Notes: generated from the letters alone by a model not told the origin. Shown: positions 8,997 to 18,784, counted from the first letter of the stretch. The stretch is 64,000 nucleotides of DNA from Roseobacter fucihabitans (GCF_014337925.2 NZ_CP143423.1:1270501-1334500); one strand, 5' to 3'. Program-made: numbers and translations.

Positions 8997-9959
8997 ATGA
9001 ACAAAATCCTGAAATTTAGTATCGCCGCAGCCCTCGTGGCAGGAACTGCACAGGCCCAGGAGTTGCGCGGCTGGAATACGCATGTGCCGGATTATCCGGT
9101 ATCAATCGCGCTTGATCGCTTTGTCGAGATGGTCGAGGAACGCACCGATGGGCGCATTCAAATGCAAAACTATCACGGGGCCACGCTGGGCGAGGGCGAG
9201 TTTGCGACCGAACAGCTGCAATTTGGCGCGCTGGATTATGGCGTATTTTCAACCGCACCGATGGTGAATACGGTCAAGGAACTCGGCGTCACCTCCTTGC
9301 CTTACGTCTTCAAGGATCCCGAGCATCAATACCGCGTGCTGGAAGGTCCGATTGGTGAGGACATAGCCGCAGCGATGGGCGAGGCCAATATGGTGCCCTT
9401 GTCCTGGTTCGCCTCCGGTTCGCGCAGCTTTTATGCTAATGCGCCGCTCAATTCCGTTGAGGATATCGCGGGTAAGAAATTCCGAGTGCAAAACAGCGAT
9501 ATCAACGTGGCGATGGTCGAAGCCCTGGGGGCCAATGCGACACCGCTGCCGTTTGGCGAGGTTTACACATCGATCCAATCGGGCGTCGTTGACGGTGCAG
9601 AAAACAACTGGCCGAGCTACGAATCCACGGGCCATTTCGAGGTGGCCCCCTATTACATCATCGATAATCACACGATTGTTCCCGAAGGCATCATCTTTGC
9701 CAAGACCACATGGGATAAGTTCTCGCCAGAAGATCAGGCGATTGTGCGCGCCGCCGCACAGGAAGCTGCGATTTATCAAAGGGAGTTGTGGGCCGCGCGT
9801 GAAACCAAGTCCCGCGAGATTGTCGAAGCCGCCGGTGTCACAATCGTGGAGGGCATCGACACCACGACTTTTGCGGAGAAAATGGGACCGGTCTATGAGC
9901 AATTTGCAAGCGATCCGGTTGTTGCGGATTTGCTGAAGCGGATCCAGGCAACGGAGTGA
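8997..9959 (+). CDS. TRAP transporter substrate-binding protein, DctP type (probably hexuronate)
   Basis: A 320-residue periplasmic protein with a signal peptide (MNKILKFSIAAALVAGTAQAQ). A DctP-family domain fills the rest, including VQNSDINVAMVEALGANATPLPFGEVYTSIQSG, which contains the arginine/asparagine strand that usually contacts the substrate carboxylate, and GVVDGAENNWPSY. AGGGAGGA lies before the ATG. It is the first gene of the operon that continues with DctQ, DctM and hexuronate catabolic enzymes, so glucuronate and/or galacturonate is the likely ligand; this is by context. A hairpin follows the gene (9970-9991), which may keep the binding-protein message more abundant than the membrane genes. 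Confidence 0.92.
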   Translation: MNKILKFSIAAALVAGTAQAQELRGWNTHVPDYPVSIALDRFVEMVEERTDGRIQMQNYHGATLGEGEFATEQLQFGALDYGVFSTAPMVNTVKELGVTSLPYVFKDPEHQYRVLEGPIGEDIAAAMGEANMVPLSWFASGSRSFYANAPLNSVEDIAGKKFRVQNSDINVAMVEALGANATPLPFGEVYTSIQSGVVDGAENNWPSYESTGHFEVAPYYIIDNHTIVPEGIIFAKTTWDKFSPEDQAIVRAAAQEAAIYQRELWAARETKSREIVEAAGVTIVEGIDTTTFAEKMGPVYEQFASDPVVADLLKRIQATE

Positions 9960-9969
9960 TGCATGCCGG

Positions 9970-9991
9970 GGAGGCTGCTGTGCCAGCCTCC
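9970..9991 (+). promoter_or_regulatory. Intercistronic hairpin after dctP
   Basis: GGAGGCTG, a six-base loop, then CAGCCTCC form a perfect 8-bp stem in the gap between the binding-protein and DctQ genes. There is only a weak T-rich tail, so it more likely protects the upstream mRNA or attenuates transcription than fully terminates it. Confidence 0.6.
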
Positions 9992-10020
9992 TGCTTTCCC
10001 GCTGGATCGGAGCCCAAATC

Positions 10021-10530
10021 ATGCGTTGGAAAATAGTTGATCGACTGGCGCGCGCTGTGACCGGGATCAGTTCGGTCGCGCTGGTCTTGCTGGTGGTGTT
10101 CACCGGATGGCAGGTCTGGGGCCGCTATGTGCTCAACGACACCCCGACCTGGACGGAAAAAGCGGCATTGCTGCTGATCTTGATCGTGGCACTGCCGATG
10201 GCGGCGGTCGGGTTGCGCGAGAATTTTCACCTCGGCATCGATTACATCAACGATCTGTTGCCCGCCAGAGCGCAAACCATTCTTGAGGTCATCAACTCAA
10301 TTATTCTGGGGGGCTTTGGGGTGGCGATGATCTTTGGCTCCTGGCCCTTGGTTGTCGGCACATGGGGGCGTGACATTCCCTTGATCGGGCTGCCGCAGGG
10401 GCTGCAATATGCGCCCCTGATCCTGACCGGCGCGTTGATTGTGTTGTTTATGGTGGAACGCATCTGGTTTTTGTGGCGCGCGGCACCGCAGGACCCCGGT
10501 GAGGGCGCGCCTAAGCCGGGGGGGCTTTGA
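10021..10530 (+). CDS. TRAP transporter small permease, DctQ type
   Basis: A 169-residue integral membrane protein with four hydrophobic helices, the usual DctQ layout, and a charged C-terminal tail. The WQVWGRYVLNDTPTWTEKAALLLIL stretch near residues 35-60 is the family hallmark. It pairs with the DctM subunit encoded two bases downstream to form the sodium- or proton-driven channel fed by the upstream binding protein. Confidence 0.92.
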   Translation: MRWKIVDRLARAVTGISSVALVLLVVFTGWQVWGRYVLNDTPTWTEKAALLLILIVALPMAAVGLRENFHLGIDYINDLLPARAQTILEVINSIILGGFGVAMIFGSWPLVVGTWGRDIPLIGLPQGLQYAPLILTGALIVLFMVERIWFLWRAAPQDPGEGAPKPGGL

Positions 10531-10531
10531 T

Positions 10532-11815
10532 ATGGGGCTGACCATACTTCTATGCGCCTTTGTCATCTGTGTGGTCATGGGTATTCCGATTGCCTTTGCG
10601 CTGGGCGTTGCCGCCCTGGTGACGGCGATGTATCAGGGCATCCCCGAGTTGATCGTGTTTCAGCGCATGGTGGCCGGGATCAATGTGTTTTCACTGCTGG
10701 CGATCCCGTTCTTCATTTTCGCAGGCGAAATCATGATGCGCGGCGGGATCGCGCTGCGGCTGGTGCGCGCCGCAGAATCCCTAGTCGGACAGGTACGCGG
10801 TGGCCTAGGGCTGGTCAACGTGCTGACCTCAATGCTCTTTGGTGGCATTTCCGGGTCCGCCGTCGCGGATACATCTGCGCTTGGCTCTGTGATGATCCCG
10901 ATGATGCGCGAACGGGGCTATGACGATGATTATACGGTGAATGTCACCGTCACCTCCTCCATCGCAGGTGTGCTCATTCCGCCGAGCCATAATATGATCC
11001 TCTACGCGCTCGCGGCAGGGGGTGGGGTGTCTATCACCTCCCTGTTCATTGCCGGTGTCGTGCCGGGTATCCTTTTGTGCCTGTGCTTGTCTCTGGCCGC
11101 TTATGTCATCGCGGTGCGGCGCGGGTATCCGACCGGGGTATTTCCGGGGTGGCGCGCCGTTGTGTTTGCCATGGGGGCTGCATTGCCCGGCTTCATGACC
11201 GCGGTCATCATCATCGGCGGGGTCGTCTCGGGCGTGTTCACGGTGACGGAGAGTGCGGCGATCGGCGTGATCTATGCGCTGATCGTGACGGCGGTGTTTT
11301 ATCGCTCGCTCTCCTGGCAAGCCTTTCGCGACAGCGTCACACAAGCGATCCGCACAACGGCCATGGTGATGATCCTTGTCGGCACCGCGCAGGCCTTCAG
11401 TTATTTCATCACGCTTTATCAGGTCCCATCCGCCATCCTCGCCGGCATGCAGGCCCTGAGCGAAAACAAAATCGTGCTGTTGCTGCTGATCAATATATCG
11501 CTGCTGGTTTTGGGTATGTTCATGGATATGGGGGCGCTGATCCTGATCTGTACCCCGATCTTTTTGCCCGTCGCCAAAGCCCTAGGGGTCGATCCGGTAC
11601 AATTTGGCATGATCTTGATGATGAACCTTGGCCTCGGCCTGACGACACCACCTGTGGGGCCGTGCTTATTTGTGGGCTGCGCGATTGCCAAAGTTCGAAT
11701 AGAAAGCGTCGTAGGCACCATCTGGCCATTCTACCTTGCCATCCTCGCGGCGCTCTTGCTGACCACCTATGTGCCGGTCATCAGCCTGGGCCTGCCGCAT
11801 CTCTTTGGGTACTGA
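10532..11815 (+). CDS. TRAP transporter large permease, DctM type
   Basis: A 427-residue protein of the DctM/UIT family, normal in length, with about 12 hydrophobic segments. It starts MGLTILLCAFVICVVMGIPIAFALG at 10532, one base after the DctQ stop; a longer in-frame start inside dctQ is ignored. Typical family segments: FGGISGSAVADTSALGSVMIPMM near residue 105 and NLGLGLTTPPVGPCLFVGCAIAKV near 370. It is the transport subunit for the substrate delivered by the DctP protein, and the stop codon is three bases before uxaC. Confidence 0.93.
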   Translation: MGLTILLCAFVICVVMGIPIAFALGVAALVTAMYQGIPELIVFQRMVAGINVFSLLAIPFFIFAGEIMMRGGIALRLVRAAESLVGQVRGGLGLVNVLTSMLFGGISGSAVADTSALGSVMIPMMRERGYDDDYTVNVTVTSSIAGVLIPPSHNMILYALAAGGGVSITSLFIAGVVPGILLCLCLSLAAYVIAVRRGYPTGVFPGWRAVVFAMGAALPGFMTAVIIIGGVVSGVFTVTESAAIGVIYALIVTAVFYRSLSWQAFRDSVTQAIRTTAMVMILVGTAQAFSYFITLYQVPSAILAGMQALSENKIVLLLLINISLLVLGMFMDMGALILICTPIFLPVAKALGVDPVQFGMILMMNLGLGLTTPPVGPCLFVGCAIAKVRIESVVGTIWPFYLAILAALLLTTYVPVISLGLPHLFGY

Positions 11816-11818
11816 CAA

Positions 11819-13153
11819 ATGCTCTATGACGCCATCCGTTCGCTGCCGATTGTATCGCCACATGGGCATACGGTCCCGCAGTGGTTTTCCGACGACCTTC
11901 CCTTTGCCGACCCGGCCGACTTGCTGATCATACCGGATCATTATGTGTTTCGGATGCTCTACTCACAGGGCGTTGCGCTGGAGGATCTCGGCATTGGGGT
12001 TGCGCCCGAAAAACGAGACCCGCGCGCGATTTTTCGCCATCTTGCGCAGCACTGGCACCTGTTTATGGGCACGCCGTCGCGGGGCTGGCTGGAACATACC
12101 CTGCGCGCCGTTTTCGGCATCACCGAAACATTGGGTCCTGATACCTCCGATGTGATTTACGACCAGATTGCCGCAAAACTCAGCACAGCGCAATTTCGCC
12201 CGGTCGCCTTGCTGGAGAGCTTCGGGATTGAGCTATTGGCCACAACCGATGGTGCCCTCGATGATCTGAGCCCGCACGCCAGTTTTGCCAGGAAAGGGCG
12301 CAAAACCCGGCTCATCCCCACATTTCGCCCCGACAGCGTGCTCGATCCAATGGCCAAAGGCTGGTCTGAGGCGATGGCGCAATTGGGCGCACTCACCGGG
12401 GAGGATTGCACAACGATGGCGGGCTGGCGCGCCGCACTCATGGCGCGACGCCAGCATTTCATCCATCACGGCGCGACGGCCACCGATCACGCGATTGACC
12501 ACCTTGCAACGGAATGGCTGGAGGCGGGCACCGCACAGAAGCTCTTGGAAGCCTGTTTGAGGGGCCGCGCGGATGACGCGGCGAAACGACGGCTCTACAA
12601 TCACATGCTCATCGAAATGGCGCAGATGTCGATTGATGACGGGCTCGTCATGCAATTGCATGCGGGATCGGCGCGGGGGACCAACCGCGCGCTTACGGAT
12701 CGGTTTGGTGCGGATAAAGGTGCCGATATTCCGCTCCCGCAGAACTGGGTCCGGGGGGCGGACGGCTTGCTCAACCGCGTCGGCAACGATGCGAAACTGA
12801 CCCTCATCGCCTTCACGCTGGATGAAAGTGTCTATGCGCGCGAATTGGCTCCGATGGCCGGGCATTGGCCTGCATTGCGCCTTGGCCCGCCGTGGTGGTT
12901 TCATGACAGCCCGAACGGTATTCGCCGCTATCTGGACGCGGTTGTGGAGAGTGCCGGGTATTGGAACCTTGCGGGCTTCAATGATGATACCCGTGCGTTG
13001 ATGTCGATCCCCGCGCGCCATGACATGTGGCGGCGCGCGGTGGCTGAGCACCTTGACGCGCAGATCGCAGCAGGGCGCTTTGGGATGACGGATGCAGAGC
13101 GGATTGCCCAATGGCTTGCCGTGGGAGCCGCGCGCGCGGCCTATCGCCTGTGA
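11819..13153 (+). CDS. uxaC: Uronate isomerase (glucuronate isomerase)
   Basis: A 444-residue amidohydrolase-superfamily enzyme, near the usual 470. It converts D-glucuronate to D-fructuronate or D-galacturonate to D-tagaturonate. The N-terminal SPHGHTVPQWF contains the HxH-type metal/substrate motif, and later MQLHAGSARGTNRAL and GFNDDTRALMSIPARHDMWRRAV are conserved family blocks. It follows dctM by three bases and its stop overlaps the GTG of uxuB (GTGA), indicating translational coupling. First cytoplasmic step of the pathway encoded by this operon. Confidence 0.95.
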   Translation: MLYDAIRSLPIVSPHGHTVPQWFSDDLPFADPADLLIIPDHYVFRMLYSQGVALEDLGIGVAPEKRDPRAIFRHLAQHWHLFMGTPSRGWLEHTLRAVFGITETLGPDTSDVIYDQIAAKLSTAQFRPVALLESFGIELLATTDGALDDLSPHASFARKGRKTRLIPTFRPDSVLDPMAKGWSEAMAQLGALTGEDCTTMAGWRAALMARRQHFIHHGATATDHAIDHLATEWLEAGTAQKLLEACLRGRADDAAKRRLYNHMLIEMAQMSIDDGLVMQLHAGSARGTNRALTDRFGADKGADIPLPQNWVRGADGLLNRVGNDAKLTLIAFTLDESVYARELAPMAGHWPALRLGPPWWFHDSPNGIRRYLDAVVESAGYWNLAGFNDDTRALMSIPARHDMWRRAVAEHLDAQIAAGRFGMTDAERIAQWLAVGAARAAYRL

Positions 13154-14367
13154 ACCGGATTGTTCACATCGGCACCGGCGCTTTTCATCGCGCCCATCAG
13201 GCATGGTATGTTGCGCAGGCAGGCGGCGGGTGGCGGATCGACGGTATTTCACTGCGCTCACCGGCGGTGCGCGACGCATTGGTGCTGGATGATTTCGCCT
13301 ATGCGCTGGAGATATCGGATGCTCAGGGTCGCCGCATCGAGGTGATCGACGTCATAGAGAGCATGACCGTCGCGCCGCAAGAAAGGGGGGCGGTCGCGGC
13401 GTTGATCGCACGGGAAAACACCGCGCTCGTGACCGTGACCGTGACCGAAAAAGGCTACCACCTGCGCGGCGACGGGACGCTCGATCTGGCGGCCGTGGCC
13501 CCGGATATCGCGGCCCTGCGCGAGGGCGGGGAACCCGTCACCATGCCCGGCCATTTATTGGCGGGGTTGGCGCTGCGCCAGGCCCCTTTGACGGTCATGA
13601 GCTGTGATAACCTGCCTGATAACGGGAAAAAGCTCAAAGCGGCACTCTTGGCGCTGGCGCAAGCCGTCGGGATCGATCCGAGCCGTGTGACACGGCATGC
13701 ATTCCCCTCCACGATGGTTGACCGCATTACACCGGCACCCGATGATGCCCTGCGCGCGCGTGTGCGCGCCGCGGGTGCGCCGTCACAGGCACCGGTGGCG
13801 ACGGAGGCCTTCACCGAATGGGTGATTGAGGACGCTTTTGCCGGTCCGATGCCGGATTTTGCAGCGGCCTCGGCGCAGATTGTCGCCGACGTTGGCCCGC
13901 ATGAGTTAAGAAAACTGCGCATGCTGAACGGGGCCCACTCCACGCTGGCCTACGCCGGTCTGAACAAGGGGCTGAGCTTCGTGCATGAGGCCGTTGGCGA
14001 TCCCAATCTGCGCCAGCTGGCGCGCGGCGTCATGGATGAAGCCGCCGCGACTTTGCCCGAAACGATACGCGCCAAAGCCCCTGCCTATGCCGAGGCGCTG
14101 CTGTTGCGTTTCGAAAACCCCTCCCTGGCCCATTCCCTGCGCCAGATCGCAATGGATGGATCGCTCAAGCTGCCGATCCGGATTTTATCCACGATGGCCG
14201 CGCGCCCCGACAGCCCGGCCTGCGCGCGCGCACTCAGAGCGTGGGAGTGTTGGCTGGACGCGGAATTTGCGGCAGGACGCATGCCCGATGACCCGGCTGC
14301 GGAACGCCTGCGTGCCGGGCGTGCGCGGGGGCTCTCGGCGCGCGCAATCCTGGAGGATTTGGCATGA
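13150..14367 (+). CDS. uxuB: Fructuronate reductase, mannitol dehydrogenase family
   Basis: A 405-residue enzyme that reduces D-fructuronate to D-mannonate with NADH. I place the start at the GTG at 13150, which overlaps the uxaC stop and gives VNRIVHIGTGAFHRAHQAWY, the N-terminal Rossmann loop of this family; upstream codons lack homology. SCDNLPDNGKKLKAAL and FPSTMVDRITPAP are the conserved central blocks, and the lysine-containing active-site region (ELRKLRMLNGAHSTLAYAG) is intact. It is translationally coupled to uxuA (ATGA overlap). Specificity for fructuronate rather than tagaturonate rests on the neighbouring uxuA. Confidence 0.92.
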   Translation: MNRIVHIGTGAFHRAHQAWYVAQAGGGWRIDGISLRSPAVRDALVLDDFAYALEISDAQGRRIEVIDVIESMTVAPQERGAVAALIARENTALVTVTVTEKGYHLRGDGTLDLAAVAPDIAALREGGEPVTMPGHLLAGLALRQAPLTVMSCDNLPDNGKKLKAALLALAQAVGIDPSRVTRHAFPSTMVDRITPAPDDALRARVRAAGAPSQAPVATEAFTEWVIEDAFAGPMPDFAAASAQIVADVGPHELRKLRMLNGAHSTLAYAGLNKGLSFVHEAVGDPNLRQLARGVMDEAAATLPETIRAKAPAYAEALLLRFENPSLAHSLRQIAMDGSLKLPIRILSTMAARPDSPACARALRAWECWLDAEFAAGRMPDDPAAERLRAGRARGLSARAILEDLA

Positions 14368-15569
14368 GAGCGACATGGCGTTGGTTTGGACCCCGCGACA
14401 ACGTTCCCGTCGAATGGATGTTGCAGGCCGGTGTGCGCGGCGTTGTGTCGGCTCTGCATCATGTGCCGCCGGGATCAGAATGGAGCGCTCAGGAGATTGC
14501 CAGGAGGCAGGCCGAAATAGGGTGTCGCGCCGATGGCAGCCCCTCAAACCTGAAGTGGGAGGTGGTTGAAAGCCTCCCGGTCTCAGAAGCGATCAAGACC
14601 CAGACCGGCGATTGGAAAGCCCATATTGCGGCATGGCGGGCGAGCCTGCAAACACTGGCGGCGGCTGATATCAAGGTGGTGTGTTACAACTTCATGCCCG
14701 TCCTGGATTGGACGCGTACCGACCTTGCGTACCGTGTGGGCCATGGTGGGACGGCAATGCGCTTTGATGCGGTGGATTTCGCGGCGTTTGATCTGCACGT
14801 GCTCAAACGCCCTGGTGCGGCCGCAGAGACGCCCGAGCCTTTGCGTGATGCCGCAGCCGAGCGGCACAGGGCCATGACGGAGGCGGATCGCGCTCAATTG
14901 GCGCGCAATCTGGTGATGGGGCTGCCGGGGGGGCAACCCGGCTTGACACTGGACGCGCTGCGCGCCCATTTAGGGACATATGACGCAATCGACGCCGGAC
15001 GCTTGCGCCGTCACCTTGCGGATTTCCTGAGCGAGGTGGTCCCGATGGCCGAGAAGCTTGGCATGCGGTTGTGCTGTCATCCTGACGATCCGCCCTGGCC
15101 GCTATTGGGTCTGCCGCGTATCATGTCCAATCTTGAGGATTACCGCGCCCTGACCCGCGCCGTCGACAGCCCTGCGAACGGTGTGACGCTATGTTCCGGC
15201 TCGCTGGGGGCGAGCAGCGGGAACGATCTGGTGGCGATGATGAAAGCGCTTGGCCCGAAAGTGCATTTTCTGCATTTGCGCAATGTGTTGCGTGAGAACG
15301 ACTTGGGCAGTTTCCATGAGGCCGAACATCTGAGCGGGGACACCGACATGCCCGCGCTCATTGACGCGGTTCTGTCGGAGGAAGCGCGGCGGCGCGCGGC
15401 GGGGCGTGCGGATAAGGACATCCCTTTTCGACCGGATCATGGTCAGGATATTCTTGACGATCTGGGGCGGCAGGCGCAGCCGGGGTATCCGGCCATCGGT
15501 CGCTTGAAGGGGTTGGCCGAACTCAATGGGGTGATTGCCGGTCTGGAGTATATTCATCATGGCCGCTGA
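14364..15569 (+). CDS. uxuA: Mannonate dehydratase
   Basis: A 401-residue TIM-barrel enzyme, full length, that dehydrates D-mannonate to 2-keto-3-deoxygluconate. Conserved blocks: MRATWRWFGPRDNVPVEWMLQAGVRGVVSALHH at the start, VCYNFMPVLDWTRTDL near 110, LCCHPDDPPWPLLGLPRI near 235 (metal Cys/His), and FLHLRNV plus HEAEHLSGDTDM near 300. Its start overlaps the uxuB stop by four bases. With uxaC and uxuB it completes conversion of glucuronate to KDG; the KDG kinase and aldolase are not in this window. Confidence 0.95.
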   Translation: MRATWRWFGPRDNVPVEWMLQAGVRGVVSALHHVPPGSEWSAQEIARRQAEIGCRADGSPSNLKWEVVESLPVSEAIKTQTGDWKAHIAAWRASLQTLAAADIKVVCYNFMPVLDWTRTDLAYRVGHGGTAMRFDAVDFAAFDLHVLKRPGAAAETPEPLRDAAAERHRAMTEADRAQLARNLVMGLPGGQPGLTLDALRAHLGTYDAIDAGRLRRHLADFLSEVVPMAEKLGMRLCCHPDDPPWPLLGLPRIMSNLEDYRALTRAVDSPANGVTLCSGSLGASSGNDLVAMMKALGPKVHFLHLRNVLRENDLGSFHEAEHLSGDTDMPALIDAVLSEEARRRAAGRADKDIPFRPDHGQDILDDLGRQAQPGYPAIGRLKGLAELNGVIAGLEYIHHGR

Positions 15570-16590
15570 AGTGATCTGTGTTGCGGTCATCGGCCTGGGC
15601 ATGGCCGCCAAACCGCATCTTGCGGCCCTGCGACAGCTTGAAGGGCCAATCCGTGTTGGGGGGCTGTATACGCGCAACGCGGAGCGCTTGGCGGCTCAGG
15701 CCGAGGCCACGGGCTGGGCCGCCTATGACAGCGTGCAGGCGATATGCGATGATCCCGCAGTGGACGGCGCTATTCTGATCACGCCACCGAATGCGCGCGA
15801 AGATCTGGTCGCGCAGCTCGCCCGTGCAGGCAAGCACATCCTGATGGAAAAACCACTCGAGCGGGATTTGCCACGTGCTGAACGTCTGGTCGCGCGGTGC
15901 GAGGCCGCCGGTGTGACCCTTGGCGTTGTGCTGCAACACCGGTTTCGGGCCGGCAGCATGGCGCTCGCCGACCTCATTGCTTCGGGGAAATTGGGGCCTA
16001 TCCGTGCCGTGCGTCTGGCACTGCCGTGGTGGCGCGCGCAAACCTATTATGACGCACCGGGCCGCGGGACCTATGCGCAGGACGGTGGCGGTGTGTTGTT
16101 GACGCAAGCCGTGCATGTTTTGGATCTGATGCTGAGCCTGACAGGGCCGGTCACCGAGGTTCAGGCCCTGACCGCGACAACCGCGCTTCATCAGATGGAG
16201 GCGGAGGATTTTGCGACCGCCGGGATGATATTTGCCAATGGTGCTGTGGGGTCGATGGTTGCAACCACCGCCGCCTTTCCCGGCAGCCCTGAATCGCTGG
16301 CACTTGATGCCGACCATGGCGCTGCCGTGTTGACCGCAGGCGAATTAGTGGTGCATTGGCGCGATGGCACGCGCGACACCGTGGGTGAATTGAGCGCGAC
16401 GGGGGGTGGCAGTGATCCGATGGATTTTCCCTGCGACTGGCATCGGGATCTGATCTGCGATTTCGCGGATGCCCTGCGAAACGATCGCCCCCCCCGGATT
16501 ACCGGACGCGCGGCGCTTGAGGCGCATAAACTGATCGCCGCCATCGAATTATCAGCCTGCGAAGGTCGCAAAATCAAGGTGCAGCCATGA
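15559..16590 (+). CDS. Gfo/Idh/MocA-family oxidoreductase 1
   Basis: A 343-residue NAD(P)-dependent sugar dehydrogenase. The ATG at 15559 lies inside uxuA (11-base overlap) and gives MAAEVICVAVIGLGMAAKPHLAAL, with the dinucleotide glycine loop; the frame start at 15535 is not needed. The family's EKP motif is present (ILMEKPLERD near residue 95), as is a C-terminal beta domain. Position at the end of a hexuronate operon suggests oxidation of a uronate or derived sugar feeding into the same route. The precise reaction cannot be told from sequence. Confidence 0.88.
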   Translation: MAAEVICVAVIGLGMAAKPHLAALRQLEGPIRVGGLYTRNAERLAAQAEATGWAAYDSVQAICDDPAVDGAILITPPNAREDLVAQLARAGKHILMEKPLERDLPRAERLVARCEAAGVTLGVVLQHRFRAGSMALADLIASGKLGPIRAVRLALPWWRAQTYYDAPGRGTYAQDGGGVLLTQAVHVLDLMLSLTGPVTEVQALTATTALHQMEAEDFATAGMIFANGAVGSMVATTAAFPGSPESLALDADHGAAVLTAGELVVHWRDGTRDTVGELSATGGGSDPMDFPCDWHRDLICDFADALRNDRPPRITGRAALEAHKLIAAIELSACEGRKIKVQP

Positions 16591-17639
16591 AGGATAATCC
16601 CATCCGTTTCGCCGCCATCGGGCTCGATCATCGCCACATTTACGGCATGTCTCAGGGCATGATCGACGCGGGCGGTGAGTTTGTCGCTTTCTGGTCCGAG
16701 GGTGATCCGCAGCCCCTCGAAGGGTTCAAAAAGCGGTTTCCGGATGTGGCGCGTGTCGCAGGCCTCGCCCAGCTATTGGAAGACCCAACCATTGACCTCG
16801 TACTGATTGCCGCCCCCCCGGCAGCCCGCGCCGATCTGGCCCTGCAAGCAATGCGCCACGGCAAGGATGTGATGCTGGACAAACCGGGGTGCCTGAGTGC
16901 GGCTGAACTGCACGAAATTGAGGCCTGCATTGCCCAGACCGGGCGCATCTGGAGCGTCAATTTTTCGGAACGCTTTGAGGTGGCTTCGGCCACTTTGGTG
17001 GACCAACTGCTGGCTGAAAACCGCATCGGCAAGGTGGTTCAGACCCTCAGCATGGCACCCCACCGCCTGAATGCGCAGATGCGCCCGGACTGGTTTTGGG
17101 ACCGCACCGCATATGGTGGCATCCTGGGCGACATCGGGACCCACCAGATCGACCAGTTCCTGCATTTTACCGGCGCGCAGAATGCCGAAATCGCCTATGC
17201 GACGGTGGGGAATTTCAACGCGCCGCACCATCCCAGGTTTGAAGACTTTGGCGAAATCAATCTGGTGGCTGGCGATGTGCAGGGATACGCCCGGCTGGAT
17301 TGGTTTACACCGGATGCGGCCCCAAACTGGGGCGACGGCCGTCTGACCATTCTGGGCACCGAAGGGTATATCGAGGTGCGCAAATATTTCGATGTCTGCG
17401 CACAACCGGGCACCGATCACGTCTTTCTGGTGAACGGCACCGAGTGCCAGCGATTTGACGCGGCCAACGCCGGCACACCCTATTTTGCGCGGCTGGCTGG
17501 CGATATCCGCAACCGGACCGAAACAGCCTGCCCTCAACATCACACAATTGCGGTGATGCGCCTGGCCATAAAGGCACAGGCAAAGGCCGTCAGACGCGGC
17601 CATCTGTCAAATACGGACCAGGCAAAAGCGCGACATTGA
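16587..17639 (+). CDS. Gfo/Idh/MocA-family oxidoreductase 2
   Basis: A 350-residue protein whose ATG overlaps the previous stop (ATGA). The Rossmann part starts IRFAAIGLDHRHIYGMSQGM, an atypical glycine loop in which GLDHRH replaces GxGxxG, as in one subgroup of this family. The catalytic-lysine motif reads VMLDKPG instead of EKP. Its C-terminal domain includes GGILGDIGTHQIDQFLHFTG, the helix with the His/Asp pair. Last gene of the operon. It probably acts on a sugar or sugar acid related to hexuronates; the function is inferred from context. Confidence 0.87.
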   Translation: MKDNPIRFAAIGLDHRHIYGMSQGMIDAGGEFVAFWSEGDPQPLEGFKKRFPDVARVAGLAQLLEDPTIDLVLIAAPPAARADLALQAMRHGKDVMLDKPGCLSAAELHEIEACIAQTGRIWSVNFSERFEVASATLVDQLLAENRIGKVVQTLSMAPHRLNAQMRPDWFWDRTAYGGILGDIGTHQIDQFLHFTGAQNAEIAYATVGNFNAPHHPRFEDFGEINLVAGDVQGYARLDWFTPDAAPNWGDGRLTILGTEGYIEVRKYFDVCAQPGTDHVFLVNGTECQRFDAANAGTPYFARLAGDIRNRTETACPQHHTIAVMRLAIKAQAKAVRRGHLSNTDQAKARH

Positions 17640-18784
17640 AATCAAATGTCGAGGGACATGTGGCAATTAGAAACCGCTGGCGGGCGCAATCATGACCGCC
17701 GCGCTGGCCAGGCCTGCATTGGCGCAATGGCCATGATCACCGATCTAATTCATCGGTCCTTTGGGGGCGGGCAGGGCCACGGATCATGCCCCGCGCATTG
17801 CGGTGGATGAGTTGAAGGGCGCCTTGGGCCAATGTGTTGTAGTCGTGGACCCGCCCGGCGCGTTAAGCTTGATCGGATCACAAGCCGCTTGGGATTCATC
17901 CCCTGACGGCGATACCTGGACGGCAGGGGCTGCCAAGGATTTGGGCGGCTCTGCTGTGAGAGGCAAAATGGATGCAGCCCTCGAGAATTGGGCGCTTTAC
18001 CTCAACTCCGCCCTTGCCAGCGTAATCAGCGTTTCGGTTAATTCCGAGAGTGCAGACCTTGCCGGGGTTTTTGGACACCCTGAAAACAGGGCCTTGCGCG
18101 TTAGCACAGATAAGCGCCCCCCGGGTGATTGTGGCTTTTGAGGCGCGGATCTACCTCGCCATTTCCGCTCGCAGTGATCCGCCTCAAACGGCGAAAAGAG
18201 CAGATCAATCCAGCCCGGCCCCAAACAACTTCTTTGTCTGCAAGATTCGTCACAAAGCTCAAACCGCTATCATGGGGAAAAATTGTCTGCTGACTTTCAT
18301 GAGTGTACCTGCGAATGCGGGCGCGCTCTAATTGCAAAAGCTTGCTATCCAATAGCAAAGTAACGCTGCTGTTGTCGGCGTTGTCCGCAACGTTGATCGT
18401 ATTCATCAGGCCGCTGAACACCTCGACAACATCAGAAACGCCAATGACGCCAAACATGATACGGCAAGACCTGCCCTGGCAGGGCTCGGCAAGGACTAGG
18501 GGCATACGTGCCGCAACAATCCAGTATTGCGGCAACACGTCCGCAACAAAATCACGTACCTTTTGTGCAGGTGGATTAAGTCTGGGGTATTGGGCACCGC
18601 AGAGGAGCAACCTAGAACCCTCTGAGTGCGCTTTAGTTCTTGAACAATTAGAGAATTGGTCTGAGGTTCTCAAGTCTGAGCCGGAAGTTATCCACAGATT
18701 GATGGCATTCGCGGAGGCCGCTAACGGGGCATCTGATCAACTGTCAGCAAGTCTCGACACACCTCCTGCACCAGAGCCGTCATC
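17640..18784. other. Gene-poor left edge of the accessory region
   Basis: About 1.1 kb between the hexuronate operon and the MobC-like gene. Frames here are short and overlap on both strands (17761-18141 +, 18101-18673 -, 18303-18788 +) and none has a recognisable domain. The last about 50 codons of the plus frame ending at 18788 (ALVLEQLENWSEVLKSE...) look protein-like and overlap the start of the MobC gene, so they may be the tail of a decayed upstream mobilisation gene. I read the stretch as decayed DNA at the border of the island. Confidence 0.45.

Noticed and set aside
17761-18141. 126-codon plus-strand frame after the hexuronate operon.
   Set aside because: No motif, no ribosome site, and overlapping minus-strand frames of similar quality.
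18101-18673. 190-codon minus-strand frame upstream of the MobC-like gene.
   Set aside because: No recognisable domain and conflicting plus-strand frame; left as part of a decayed border region.
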